Shown here piece by piece: positions 35,100 through 47,671 of a stretch of 64,000 bases of DNA. The DNA comes from Lunularia cruciata (taxonomy: Eukaryota > Streptophyta > Marchantiopsida > Lunulariales > Lunulariaceae): positions 24,428,001 through 24,492,000 of the forward strand of contig OX419760.1 in NCBI GenBank assembly GCA_948567375.1. Reading direction: 5' to 3'. Every line of letters starts with the position of its first letter. The first letter of the stretch is position 1. The notes below the pieces were generated by a model. The model did no database searches. It saw only the letters and a program-made list of their open reading frames with translations, and was not told the origin of the DNA. A program made the position numbers and the translations under genes.

Positions 35100-37470
35100 T
35101 TAGATGTAGTGGCAAGGATCAAAGTCTTGAATAGACTTTGCATCACATTTGTGGCTTGGAATTGGAATTTGAGTTTTCCAGGTTTCATGGCAGAAATTGC
35201 TGCCAGCAATTGCAAAGACATGCCCATGCATGAAGGGAAGAGAGGAAATCTGACTCAACGGACTAAGTCAGATTGGAGATTATTCTTAGGGAGAGAAGCA
35301 AGAGAAGTAAGGGAAGTCATTTTCTATCAAATGTGTGAGTCTTAGGAAGAAACTGCCAAGGTGAAGAATTCTTTCAGCAGACCTCAGACCAAGAATGGGT
35401 ACAAGGTGGATAGTTATAAAGACCTTATATGAAGTGGGATTGTCAATGTAGTGATGGCCATGTTTAATCTAGAGAAAACCACCTATCTAAAAATGCAGTA
35501 GGCGGTGGTATCCTTCCACCAAATTTTTGTAGGAGAGGTGGTAGATTGGGCAAAGTGTTTGCACCAATCCGTTGAGCAAATGATTACAAGTTGGAGGATG
35601 AATATACCGCCCCATTACTTCATACCCTTTGCAACTCACTTCTACTTTGGATTGAACTTACTTAGCAAGGAGGAGAGAGGACAGATGGTGTCCCACTTTC
35701 ACCTCCACTTACAAAGAGAAGCAGATGGGAATGAGTAGTATTACATTCAGCGGGTTTGAGAAGGCAATGGCCACTACCTCAAGAGCGGGAAGGAGAAGAT
35801 AGTGTTAGTGGACATCCCTATGCCAAGCAAGAGAAGTAGATCCAAAGGAAGAATAAAGCCAATACAACCACATAAGATAAGAAGGCTGAGTTTGAAGCCA
35901 ATAGAAGGGAAGGAACCATCTTTGGAGAACAAATCTGAAGGAGAAACCAAAGGGAAGTGTGAAGACTTGGGAGCAAAAGAAGAGTTCACACTGCAAAGTG
36001 TAGAGTCTACCAATGAGAGTGAGGGAGAGCCCAAAGTTCAGGAATCAGGGGAGGAAGTTGCTGGAGAAGAAGAGTGGGAGTTCCACAAGGTGATTGGAGG
36101 GAGGAGACAAGCCTTGTTTGGAGTTACTTGCAGTCAAGTTGGAAGGTGAACAAGCAAGAGAGGCTGCCTTGGTATTTCCAAGGGCAGCAAGATCAAAGAA
36201 AAGTGCTCAAGGTGCGCTTGGAGGTCCAAGCAAAGTCCAAGAAGAAGGAGAGAGCTTGAATGGTGTGACATTGAAGGTACAAAGATCACATCTTTGGGGT
36301 AAAGCACCAACCAAAGAGTGCCTACCCAAGATGAAGAGGTAGAAGACAATAAAGGAAGTTACTTCAGAGTTGAGTATCTATCAAAGATTGTATGGCCTTT
36401 ATTGATGTAGTTACAATAGAAGAAACCAGAGTTGAAGAAGGATCATCCGAGAGTGAAGGATGAGTTGGAAGTATTAAGGCACTGGAGTGAAGAGACATTA
36501 GAGTTCAGGAGTAAGCTAATCCAAGGAGAGAAGGAAGCCAAAGAACTTTGGGTTGAAGCAGTTCTTTGGAAGAAGAGCTTTGATACCTTGTAGGAGAATT
36601 TCTTGAACTACGGTGAAGACCTGATAGAGCAAAAGGCATTGTTTGAGAAGATGAAGCATGAAGTTGTTGATGCAAAGGTAGAAGCCATACACTCAAAGGT
36701 GATTGCAGCAATGATGGAGCAAGAGTTGGAGGGTTTGAGAAAGAGTGCAATAAAGAAGGACCAAGCTTGGCAACATGAGTTGGAAGATAGACATTGGGAA
36801 GAAGATTGATTGCGGGGTTTGGTCAGAAGTGTAGAAGGTCAACTTGTCAAATATGTGGAAGAGAAAGAAGCACTGAAGGAAAAATTCAAGGATGAGTTGA
36901 TGATGTACTAGAAAAAATTGGAGGAAGAGCAAAGTAAGGAGAAGATTGTTCCGAGTATAGAGTAGGATGCAATAGGAGCAATCTTGGTGGAGTTGAAGGC
37001 AATGCTTAGTACTGATGCCAAATTCAAGTTAGAAGAGACAAGACACATGAATAAAACTGTGTGTGCAAGAAATAAGAAAGAGGAAGGTGAAATGTGGATA
37101 TGAATAATTTGTTGATTCACGTGAGAGATTGTGTAGATAGGAAGGCGTTAGAGGTAGGAGACAATGTCTATCTTAGATAAGATTTTGCTAGATCAGACTT
37201 AGATAGACTTTGTAGTGAGATAAAGGTGAATAAGAGGTGCAAAGTAGTAGAAGTAGGAGTGCATGTGTCTTTGGGTAAGTTGCTTAGGACGTTAGGAGAG
37301 ATTGGGTTAAGGAGTGAGAATGCAGATAGGTTAGCTATCATTCCAATTTCATTTTAGACTGAAGAGATAGTAGAAATAGTGGATGAAGTAGTGGTATTAG
37401 ATAGACCCAAAGAAGGAGAAGTAATTGTAGGAACATTGTATTTGGAAGCTGAAGTTGAGGTTGACATCAG
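35100..37470 (+). pseudogene. Protein-coding remnant inside the B2 3' LTR
   Basis: Sense-strand fragments of one protein in shifting frames. A segment with RIKVLNRLCITFVAWNWN (35109-35345) comes first. Next is VDWAKCLHQSVEQMITSW...PFATHFYFGLNLLSKEER (35505-35738). A basic then acidic linker follows (35802-36149, KRSRSKGRIKP then ESEGEPKVQESGEE). Then come helical, Lys/Glu-rich stretches (36603-36809, KKDQAWQHELEDRHWEED). The solo LTR and B1 LTR carry counterparts in the same order. The product is unknown; a coiled-coil C-terminal half is likely from composition. Confidence 0.6.
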
Positions 37471-37480
37471 ATCGAAGTAG

Positions 37481-40400
37481 TGTGGTACCCACATTTTCTA
37501 TTTGTTTTTGTTCTATTTTGAAGAAGAAGTGTACAGACAAAGTCGTATTGAACCCAAATGGCATTAGAAGGAGAAGAATTGTGTCTTCGGTTTGTAACCC
37601 AAAGTAAAGTGACTTCATGTTAGAAGCAAACTACTTGGATCAGACCCGGCCAAAGAAACCAAAGGTAAGGGAAGTTTGTCTTGAGGTGATCAACCCAATG
37701 CAAAGACAGTGTAACAACTTTGGATAGGTCAATCAAGAAAGGACAGGCAAGAAAATGGCGGACAAGGCATGAACTACTAACCTGGATAATGCCAAGATGA
37801 ATTCATGCAGAAAGGTTGAGTCTCAATGAAGAGGGACAGAAGATTGATTGATCAACAAAGAACTATAAAATCAGGACTTTGTCAAGGGGATCTCAAAATG
37901 TCACACAAGTATCTTAAGCCATTGAGTAGTTGACCTGAAGGAGTGCTTGTAGCCAAGCCAGTTGAGCATTTGATGTTTAACAATTCTGAAGGAGTAAGGA
38001 TCTCGAGACCAAGAGACAGTAGAATTATCTTTAGGATACCATGCGTTAGAGATTGCACAATGCCAAAGAAGGGTGAGAATAAGAGTCCTTCACTTGCAGT
38101 GAGAAATCCATTTATTTGAAGGTTAGATATGATAGCCAAGATTGAAGTACTGAGTAGACTTTGGATCACTTTTTTAGCATGGAACTAGAACTTGAGTTTT
38201 CTAGGGTTCATGGCAAAAGTAGCTTCAAGTGATTTTGAGGAGGGACTTGAGAATGAAGGAAAGAGAGGCAATCTGGCTTGATAGACAAAGTCGGATTGGA
38301 GATTGGTATTGAGAAGAGAGGTCGGTGAGGAAATTGGGGCAATGTTTCTTGGGAAAGGAGAGTCTATTGAGGAGACAGATGAAATTCAAAATTCCTTCAT
38401 AGCGCCATGCATGAAGAACATGTACAAAGTTGATGCCTATTGAGACACAATAAGGCAAAGCATCATTGGGGTGATGATGGCACTCTTCAAGCCCGATGGC
38501 ACAACGTATGTAATGAAGCATCAGATAGTATTCTTCCACCGTATGTGTCAGGAGCATTGGTGAATTGGGCAAAGTGCTTTCACCAAAGAATGCAACAAAC
38601 GGTGTGGTGTTGGAGAGATCAAGATGCTCCTCTCTATTTGGTGTTGTTTGCTGCCCATTTCTACTTCAGACTGAATCTGATGAAGGAGACTGAGTGAAGA
38701 AAGATGGTGTCATATTTTCATCCGACTTACAAAAGACTATAGATGATGAGGAGTAGTAGCATATCTGACACATCCAAAGTAGTGATGAATACTATACAAG
38801 AATAGAGAGTAGCAGTGAACATCCCAAAGATGAGGAAGCGATGTCATCTTGAGGAGGGTTTGTTGCCAGTTCAGCCAAAGAAGATGAGGAAGGTGAACCC
38901 AAGGCAAGAGGTCATATTGATTGATGAGTCATTGGGAGCAAAAGAATTGGAAGGCAAAGCCAAGTATAAGACAAAAGACTCGGAGAAGAAGAAGAACCGG
39001 AGTTGATGCTGCTGCAAAGTGAAGAGTCGAGCAGTGGAAGTGAAGAGGAGGTAAAAGTTCAGCAACAAGGAGAAGATGATGCTAACAAGGAAGAGCAAAA
39101 GTTCCATGCGGCAATTGACTGTATGGAGGGAGGTGGAAACCTACGTCAAGAATTGCCGAGCACGGAGATAGAAGAAACTCTGGACTGAACCAAAGTTGGA
39201 AGCTCAAAGGGGTAAAAGAGGGAGAAGGAGTGTTCCTACTATGGGGGCAAAAGAGAGTAATGTAAGCCTGGTAGTGGAGAAGGGGGGAAGCTCAGATGAA
39301 GTGCCCTTGAGGGTTAGAAGATTAAGACTTTGAAGTAGAGCTCCAATACAAGAAGTGAGAAGAGAAGAAGCTAAGCAATCTGAGAAGTTATGAGTCTTTG
39401 ATGGAGTAGAGTACTCGTCGCAAATAGTTTATCCCTTGCTATTGCAATTGCAAAAGAAGAGAGGAGTTGAAGAGGGATCACTCAAGAGTGAAAGATGATT
39501 TGGTAGTAGTGCAATATATGAGTGATGAAAATTCAGAGTTGAGGAGAAAGTTAATTCATGGAGAGTGTGAATTAGTAGAACTCAAGATTGATGTAGAGTT
39601 GAGGAGGAAGGAGATTGAGAGCTTGACAAACAACTTTGTGAGAAGAGGCAAAGCCATGACAAAGCAAGAAGAAGATCAGAAGGAGCAGCTGGTGAAGACT
39701 AAGGCCTTGAGGGCAGAAGTGCATGATACACGATTGGAAGTCATCCATTTGAAGGCCATGGCTGTTGTTATGGGACAAGAGTTGGAGAGCTCAAAGATAA
39801 GTGTAGTAGAGAAAGATTGGGCTTGGCAAAGGAGTTAGCTACACGAGATTGTCAAGAGGAGTGATTGCATGGGTTGGTTAGAGGAATGGAAGAACAACTT
39901 AGACAATGTGAAGGAGAAGGAAGCATTGAATGCCGAGTTGGAAGATGAGGTGAAGATGTATCATGAGGAGTTATTAGTAGAGAGAGAGAAGTGGCAAACA
40001 CCAAGGTGAGAGATAGTCAAAGAGGTAGTAGTGATAGTGAAGGCGATGCTCGGCATGATGTTTGAGGTTCAGTTGGAGGAAGCAAGACTACACGAATTGA
40101 AATTGCTAGTGCAAGAAACAAGGAGGAAGAAAGCAAAAGATATTGAGTTGAATAAGTTGTTGATTTGCTTGAGAGATTGAGTAGATAGGAAGATATTAGA
40201 GGTAGGAGAAAATTTGTGTCTCAAATTAGATGTAGTACATTTGGAATTAGAGAGACTTTGCAATAAGATGAAGTTAGAGATTAAGTCTGAAGTAGTAGAT
40301 GTTGGAGTGCAAGTATCTTCGGATCCATTGTCTGATACATTGGAGAAGAGTGGGTTGCAAGATAGTGACATAGATAGATTACCCATGGTCGTAGTTGCAA

Positions 40401-41338
40401 ATTGTAGTAGGAAAGTGATAGAATTAGAAGAGGATGGAGTACAGTCAAGTAGACCCAAAGAAGGGGAAATTCTTGAAGTAGAATTGGGTTTAGAAGCCAT
40501 AGTTGAGGTTGACATCAGATTGGAGAAGCAAAAATTTTGAGATTTGAAGAGGTAGATATGAAGAAGTGCATTGTCATTTTGGATCTGCAGGTTGGTAAAG
40601 TTGTTAGGAATTGTTTTTGGAAGTTAGTTAACTGTCATAAGCTCTGCCTATTTAGAGGCAGAGGAGGCCTTTGTAGTAAAATGCTTTTCAGTATTTGTAA
40701 TTTATGAAGATAGATAAAACAAAGTGTTGAGTTCAGTGCTTGTTGCTTGAGCTTAATTCTGAGTATCAATCCTATGATTTTGTTTGTGAGTGTGTGGAAA
40801 AATTTGAACTACAAGTTTGTGTGCTGGCTGGATGTTGGATTCTGTAGCATTGATCTTCATTTTGTGTGTTTGATCTTGAGTGAAGTGCAATTGAAGAAAT
40901 GCCTTGACATATCTAAGAGGAATTGTAGTATTGGTAGTATTTTGTAGTTGTAAGTGCAGCGTAGGGTTGATGTGAAGCAATCTTGATCAAGGAAGTTGTG
41001 CCTTCAATCTAGGGGTGGAACACAATTCTAAGACAAAGGTGTTTTGTAGTGAAGTAGCCATCTTTGGAGGAATCTAAATCATCAAAATCAAGATTTTGTT
41101 TGGACAGAATTTGATGGAGTTGTGATTATGGGTGTTGTAATATGTGACAAGATTGCAATCTAGTGCTTGTTACTCTCTTCTAGGTGTGGTTTTTACCCGA
41201 TAGATTAAAGAAGAGCTCAAGAATAACCAAGTTTGTTATTTTTTGACTTTAGATTTGAACATTTCTGACTTGTATATCTACAAGAATGACCTTTACTTAC
41301 TTGATTACCGTACAAGTGATATTTGCTAGGTTTTCACA
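37481..41338 (+). repeat. Solo LTR of family B nested in the B2 3' LTR
   Basis: 3858 bp, beginning TGTGGTACCC and ending GGTTTTCACA (TG...CA). It is flanked by the perfect 5-bp duplication AGTAG at 37476-37480 and 41339-41343. The interrupted LTR continues on each side. There is no internal region, so this is the product of LTR-LTR recombination after insertion. It gives the best measure of full B LTR length. Confidence 0.93.
38090..40540 (+). pseudogene. Protein-coding remnant inside the solo B LTR
   Basis: Same gene order as the 3' LTR remnant. KAKHHWGDDGTLQARWHNVC and VNWAKCFHQRMQQTVWCW...LFAAHFYFRLNL occur at 38440-38697. A basic linker is at 38815-39006 (PKMRKRCHLEEG). A long coiled-coil-like stretch is at 39467-39838 (SELRRKLIHGECELVELK). 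A tail is at 40214-40540. Each piece is open for 60-125 codons, but frames differ. Because the LTR ends and target duplication are intact, this ORF lies within a bona fide LTR rather than in an internal domain. Confidence 0.65.
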
Positions 41339-42134
41339 AGTAGTAATAGTTTTGAGAAATGAAGAGACAAATATGAAGAAGTGATTTTCCATTTCAAATC
41401 TACAAGTTGGTAAAGTTGTTATAGAATGGTATTTTAGTTAGTACCTATCAAGTGTGAAGCATATTTAAGGGAAGCATTCATAGTGAGTTGTTGTTTAGTA
41501 TTTATATCTTTGAAGTTGAGTATAGCAAAGTGTTGTAACTTAGTGCTCATTGTTTTAGCTTAATTTTGAGTATCAATCTTATGTGTGTGTTTGTGAGTGT
41601 TTGGAGAAATTCGAAGTGCAAGTTAGTAAGTTTGTTGCATGTTGGATTCTGTAGTGCTGATTTCATTCTATGTGTTTGATCCTGAGTGGATAGAAATCAA
41701 ACCAATGCTTTGATGGATCTATGTGGAACTATAGTATTCTACATTAGTGAGTGCAGTATGGGGTTGATGCAAAGCAACTTTGATCGAGGAAGTTGTTCCT
41801 TTAGTGGAAGGGTGGAATCAATTCTGAGGCAAAGTTATTTCATACTAAAGTATCCTTCTTTAGGAGAATCTAAATTATCACAATCAAAGCTTGTTTGGAA
41901 AGATTTGAAGTATTGTGATTATGGGTGTTGTGATTTGTGACAAGAATTGTTGTTGAGCACTTGTTACTCTCTTCTAGGTGTAGTTTCTACCTAAGAGATT
42001 AAAAATGCAACCAAGAAGAACTTATTGTTAATACTTACATCATATTTGACCATTTTTGAATTGTCTTTGTGGGTTATTGATCTTAATCGTAACTTATTGA
42101 TTACTGCAAAAGTGATACTTGTCGGGTTGTCACA

Positions 42135-42587
42135 AGGAAGTTTGAGGACTCATTCAAATATGCTAAGATGGAGAATAATTGGAAGTTAAACATGTAAAAT
42201 GTTCCTACCCATTGCATAATAGTTACCTTGCTCATGAAGATATTCAAATCAACAAGAATAGCTTATGTCAACAATGGGTAGGCCACCTTCTTCTAGCTTC
42301 TAGTACAAGTGGATTGGGTGAAGATATTTTATCATTGTGCTTGTGAGATGAACTCAAATGCATGGAGGAAACAACTTCCTCTCTCCATTCATCACTAATT
42401 TTTACATCAGATGCAGCTATTGAAGAAGGAGGAGTGGACACTCTTTAGAGTTGACTACTACATGATGGGCGGCCATCAAGCCCAGCGCAAACATGCGGTG
42501 GAGACCAAGAGTACAAGGAGAATTCCTGATCCATGGGTGGGTGAAGGTTGGGAAGTGAGGATGGGAATGACCATCACTCAAAAGTAA
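42135..42587. other. Unclassified segment between B2 and A3
   Basis: About 450 bp that matches neither element family by eye and has no convincing ORF. It may be old flanking DNA or a fragment of another element. The right edge (42588) is where A3 leader sequence starts abruptly. Confidence 0.4.
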
Positions 42588-42857
42588 TTTTTGAAAATTA
42601 ATAGGGTAAATTGCTCCTAAAACTACATGCTCTCTGAAAAATTAGTATAGAATCAGCCATTTCTTCAATTTTCAATGGATTATTCTAAAACTTTGCAATA
42701 AAATTAAGTGCATATTATTCTACCTTTTGGTCCAAGAATTAGGGACAGATCATTCTTGTTATGAATTTTTTAAGTGAATGGGGTGGTTTTTAGACCAAAT
42801 CGAAAATATGTTTATTGCATAGAAAGGTGCCTTGGCGAAATGGCTTCATGAAAAGAT

Positions 42858-43510
42858 TTGAAATTTTGTAAAAGAAGACAACCTAAGGTTCTTATCAACT
42901 ATGAAAAATTTCAGAGGACTATGACCTACCAATTGAGAGAATTTAGTGACATTGTAAGGAGAGGTCAATTCTCCAAAGTTGAGATCTCATGCATGGAGAA
43001 TATGAGAGCTAGAAAAAGCATGTTTGAAATGAACATGGAGAGGTCATCAAGAGTGGAAATTGAGGTTATACAAGGTCCCCTAAGGGTTTGAGGGGATTTT
43101 AGTGGTGGATTTGAGGAAAATAAAGTTTAGAATAGAATTTGAAGAGAGTGTTGAGAGGACCTAAAAACATACACCACTTGGAGGAAAGAGTGAGTCTAAG
43201 TGATTTTTATGTAGAGAGAAGGGACATAAGGCAAGTTCATGTCCATTGATCTTTTAGAGCAAGAGATTGAGGGAAATGAGAGGCTTACTTGACTTGGGTT
43301 TGGATGTTGGACCTTTTTCACCAAGATTGGGAGGGAGAAGATCTAAGACCAAAGGAGTTGTGTGCGGTTTGTGAAGTAGAAGGACTTCTAAAAGGACATG
43401 AGTGTAGTGGAATAATAGCATTTTTGGAGAGTTTGGTGAAGGATCTTGGAGAGAGTCTTAGTACAGCTATAGAAATATTACCATCTTCATCAGCTAGTTC
43501 TCAAGATTAA
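42858..43510 (+). pseudogene. A3 ORF0 (broken)
   Basis: The accessory ORF preceding gag. The N-terminal part (42858-43091) extends upstream of the A1 frame: YEKFQRTMTYQLREF, then RRGQFSKVEISCM. The first zinc motif region near 43200 has a stop in place of the first Cys (text equal to CFLCGEKGHKASSC). The C-terminal part (43289-43510) keeps CAVCEVEGLLKGHEC and ends SSSASSQD-stop, as in A1. Confidence 0.7.
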
Positions 43511-43745
43511 TGATGAATATAATCTTTCAATTATAGATAAACTATCTATGAGGGTTCGATTGATATGCACTCTAGGATTTGATGTTGCTTTAGAAATCTA
43601 AGAGCAACTTGAAACTTTTGTGTTCCCTATGGTGGATTATTTTCAAATGGTATTAGTCATGTACATACTTTATTAATCATAGAGTGAGAAGAAAGAAAAG
43701 AAAAAAGAAGATTGAGAGAAAGGAGAAAGATAGTGAAGGGCTAAG

Positions 43746-45352
43746 ATGGGGAAACTTCTAATTTTCTTTGGCAAGGATGAAGAAGATGTAGACGCCTTTG
43801 GGAGAGACTTCAAGAGAGCTTACATAGGAAAAAATGAGAGGAGGAAGAATAAGTGAGCCTCATTATTACCAGATTTTTCTGAAGATGCAACACTTACATG
43901 GTATGAGTTAGAATACCAAAAGAGAGAGAAGAGAGATGGGCAAGAAGAGTCTTAGGAGAGTTTGACTTCAGCACTTATTGAGAATTTTCTTCTAGATGAG
44001 AGTTATGAGAGATTGATGAGTGAGATTTCCTTTCTCAAACAAGGAGATGGAGAGAAAGTCAAAGTCTATGTAGAAAGAATGGAGAAGTTAGAGTCTAGAC
44101 TTTGCATAATGTTGAGAAAAAGAGTGGGGATGATGTGGAAACTACTATGATTGGCATAGGAGCCATGCTCACCAAGAATTTTATGGGAAAGTTGAGACCA
44201 CAAATTAGAAGTAAAGTGAGATATGAGAAATCTTCTTCCAAGGTTGAAGCTATCAAGATTGCAATTTGTATGGAGGAGAGTTTGGAAGGAGATGAGAGTG
44301 ATATGGTGGTGAAATAGATTGTGCATCCTCCTCAAGGTTATAAGTATGGTGAAAATTCTGATACTTTGGTGGCAAGGGTTGCACCACAAGTAGTAGTTGC
44401 TCCAATTCTTGCACCTCTACCAAAAGATCCACTTCAAACCATCACAAAACAACTTACAAATCTCAAGATCAATGTAGTGCAACTATGGGAGAAGAAAGAG
44501 GCAAATTAGAATGTGGGAAGAGGGCTTAGGAGTTATGGAAGCTATCCATATAGAGGAGGCCAAGCAGCCAATAATTTCAATGATAGAAATTGTTTTGGTT
44601 GTGGGAGAAGATATCACATCCAAAGGAATTACCCAAATTCTACTTACTATGGAAGAAAGGGTTATGAGAGAGCCAATGGAGGGAAAGAGGGAGGTAGTGA
44701 AACCCAAGTGGCTCCTAATTCAAACAAAGGTAAGGGGATAGCATCTAAGTATGAGAAGAGGGAGTGCTCAAACTCCAAAGGTCTTAATTTGGAGCTTTTG
44801 GCACAAGACAAGAAGAGAGCTCGTTGTGTAGAGGATATACACTCTTCTCAAGGAATTACTCCTAGCAAGGATACTCCTATGCCTACTAAGAGCACTCTCA
44901 CTAGTAGCTCAACACCATCAACAACAAAGATTCCAAGGAAGAAGTTGGGGTTGGAGGATTTCTTGATTTCAAAGTAACAATGGAACTATAATGTGTTGGA
45001 AGATGTTGGCAGTCACAAGATTAACATCATAATGGGTCAGTTGATTGCTTTGAATCCTACCTTGAGAAAGGAGATTAGAGGTAGTTTGAGTTCTACAAGG
45101 AGCAAGAGGAAGAAGAAAGCAAAAACTCCAATATCAATAGGGGTGGTGGATGTCAAACCAACACCATGGGAGGCTTGTGAATATGCTTCCAAGATTTATG
45201 TGAGAGTGAATGGTCACAAAATCAAGCATGCACTTGTTGACGGAGGATATGTAGTGAATGCCATGTTAGAGAGATTGATGAAGAATTTGGGAATGATACC
45301 TTTTAGACCTTCAACATTTATGGTAAGCATGGCAAACAAACAACAATTTTGA
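43746..45352 (+). pseudogene. A3 gag-protease (broken)
   Basis: The ATG at 43746 starts MGKLLIFFGKDEED. Capsid pieces are at 43962-44317. The zinc knuckle near 44590 reads CFGCGRRYHIQRNY, with its last Cys changed to Tyr. The protease piece is LVDGGYVVNAM in 44993-45352. The frame ends at the family-wide TGA (45350-45352, followed by CCA) and then reopens in frame. Confidence 0.82.
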
Positions 45353-47671
45353 CCAATAGGAGTGATAGATAAGGTGGTAGTTTCAGTTTTGAGAGTTCAA
45401 AATCTTATGAGTTTCTAAGTCTTAAGGTATTCCAGTTATGATTTAATTCTTGAGAAGCCATGGTTGAGAGCAACATGCACAATTGACCAATGGCAGAAAG
45501 AGTACTTGAGGATTAGGGTCATCAAACCATAGAGTCATAATTCTAGTCACTAACACCACCAACACTTTTAGATACACCATCTTTTGATTATTGGGAATTA
45601 GATTCAGAAGAAGGAGCTTCATCTATGGACACAAGCATGGAGAAGAGACTTCTATGGAGGAGGATGAATCTGAATCTAATTCAAATGTGTGTGCTTTGGA
45701 TTTTGCACCTAAGCCTGAGATTTTGAAGGACCTAGATAAATCACCATTGCACCTGAGGAGATAGAGAGGAGGTTATCTACCCTCAAGTATGGTCCAGATG
45801 TTACCGAGGAGAAGAAGGTGAGATTTGAGGAGATTTTCTACAAGTTCATCTATGTGTTTCCTTTCAATTACAAGGATCTAGAAGAAGTCACCTTGGAGGA
45901 GAACAAGACTGAGGTGGAGTCACATGCTAAACCAGTCTGTCAAAAGCAACGTTGCATTAGTCCACCAATACTTTTGGTTGTGAAGGAGGAGATTCAAAGC
46001 TCAAGGAGGCTAAATTTATTTTTTAGGTGGAGAATTTAAAATGGATGTCTCCAATTGTGATTGTGAGGAAAAAGAATGGCAAGCTTTGGGTATGTGTGGA
46101 TTGCAAGAAGCTCAATGTTGCTACTAAAAAGGATTATTATCCATTTCCATTCATTGATGAGATATTGGAGGAGGTTGCATGATATGAGAGATATAGTTTT
46201 AAAGATGGTTATAATGGATATAACCAAATCAAGATTGCACCAAAGCATCAACAACTCACCACATTTATCACACCTTGGGAGACTTATGCTTTCAAGGTCA
46301 TGCCTTTTGGACTTTGCAATGCTCCAACCACATTCCAATAGTTCATGAACAAGGTGTTTGAACCTTTCATTGGGAAATTTGTGAGAGATTTCATTGATGA
46401 ATTTTTTGTGGGAGCAAAGAGGAGAAATTTGAGCACCTAATCAAGGTCTTGTAATGCTTGGATGAAGCAAGTGCATCACTCAACCCAAAGAAGTGCATTT
46501 TTAGTTGTGAAGAAGGTCTACTTTTGGGCACATCATCTCCAAGGATGGAATAGCAGTTGACCCCAAGAAGGTGAGGAAAATATCAGACCTTCCATTCCCT
46601 TCAAGTTTGAAAAAGTTACACCAATTCTTGGGGATGGTTAGGTACTATTGGAGGTTTATCTTCTCATTTTCCTACCAGGCTTTTACATTGATCATCTATA
46701 TGAAGAAGGGTGTAAAATACATAGTGATTTTGGAGGAGGACAAGGAGGCTCTCAAAGCTTTTGAGGAGCTCAAGCAATCCGTTGTTGTTGCTCCATTTCT
46801 TGCTAAACTTGATTGGAGTAAGCCTTTCATCCTCTACACTAATGTTTCCAATGTAGCTATAGGATGCACTCTTAGTCAATACAAACAAGATGGGCATGAT
46901 ATCCAATAGCTTATGCTAGTAGGCAGATGGTTTCAATAGAAAAGAACTACTCTATCATAGAGAGAGAAGGGTTGGCAATGATCTTTGGTCTCAAGAAGTT
47001 TAGACACTACTTGATTGGAGGGAAAGCCACCATTGTTGCGGATCACAAGGCTTTGAAGTACATCTTCAAAAAGCCTAAGTGAAAGGAAGACTACCAAGGT
47101 GGATGATACTCTTGTCTGAGTATGACTACACCATTGAGGATAGGCTAGGGAAGAAACATGAAAATTTCATGTTTTTTCCCTATTGATTTGTTATCTAGGG
47201 CCTATGATCATGATGGAGATGAGCTAGTGGATGATTCCTTCCCAGATGAGGAGCTCAATGATAATCTCAATCACTCAAGAGGTTTTAATGGAGTACAAGG
47301 AGATTGTGGACTTTGTTATAAGAGGTAACTATCCAAAAGGGATGCATGCTAGAGAGAGGAAGGCCCTTGTAGCAAGATCTAGACCTTACACAATGGTGGA
47401 GGATATTATTTTTCACCAAGAGTAATGGGTAAGGAAGAGTCTTTCTTACTCATGAAGGGGTTTCATGAAGGTTTAGTCTGTGAGGGACACTTTGCAAGAA
47501 AGGTGACTTGTTTCAAGATTATAGATGTAGGTTACCATAGGAGGGGGATTTTCAAGAATTGTCTTGATTATTACAAAACTTGTCATGTTTGTCAAGCTTT
47601 TACTAGAAAGTCTACTTCCACTCCACCACTTAGATCAATTCCATTGCTAGGACCTTTTGAGAAGTGGGGAA
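45353..47671 (+). pseudogene. A3 pol, truncated in integrase
   Basis: The linker has DYWELDSEE (Trp where A1 and A2 have TAG). RT pieces run from about 45818 to 46560, with PFGLCNAPTTFQ. RNase H pieces are in 46571-47100 (YTNVSNVAIG). The HHCC integrase finger is in 47425-47715 (FHEGLVCEGHF, then CKTCHVC in shifted form). It ends where A4 begins. At least six disruptions are visible. Confidence 0.82.

Larger units (their letters stand above)
21981..42134 (+). mobile_element. Family B Gypsy element copy 2 (B2), host of nested insertions
   Basis: Plus-strand element and the outermost one visible. 5' LTR remnant: 21981-23594 plus 28347-28353. PBS 28361, gag about 28500-30357, protease-pol about 31080-34300, PPT 34509-34518, 3' LTR 34521-37480 continued at 41344-42134. 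Three insertions lie in or beside its LTRs: B1, the block at 23595-28346, and the solo LTR at 37481-41338. The first half of the 5' LTR is displaced left of the window by B1. Coding regions are heavily decayed. Confidence 0.75.
34521..42134 (+). repeat. B2 3' LTR, interrupted by a solo LTR
   Basis: The LTR starts TGTGGTACCCACATTTTC at 34521 and reads to 37480. It resumes at 41344 and ends ...GGGTTGTCACA at 42134. Without the nested solo LTR its length is about 3.75 kb, matching the other B LTRs. The flank beginning AGGAA at 42135 is the candidate right-hand target duplication. Confidence 0.85.
42588..47671 (+). mobile_element. Family A copy 3 (A3), plus strand, both ends missing
   Basis: The A-family interior reads on the plus strand: leader (from 42588), ORF0, gag-protease, then pol up to the middle of integrase. 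There is no 5' LTR. The right end stops inside integrase (GAGAAGTGGGGA, equal to A1 near 1410) and switches at 47671/47672 to minus-strand A sequence. Numerous stops and frameshifts. Confidence 0.85.
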
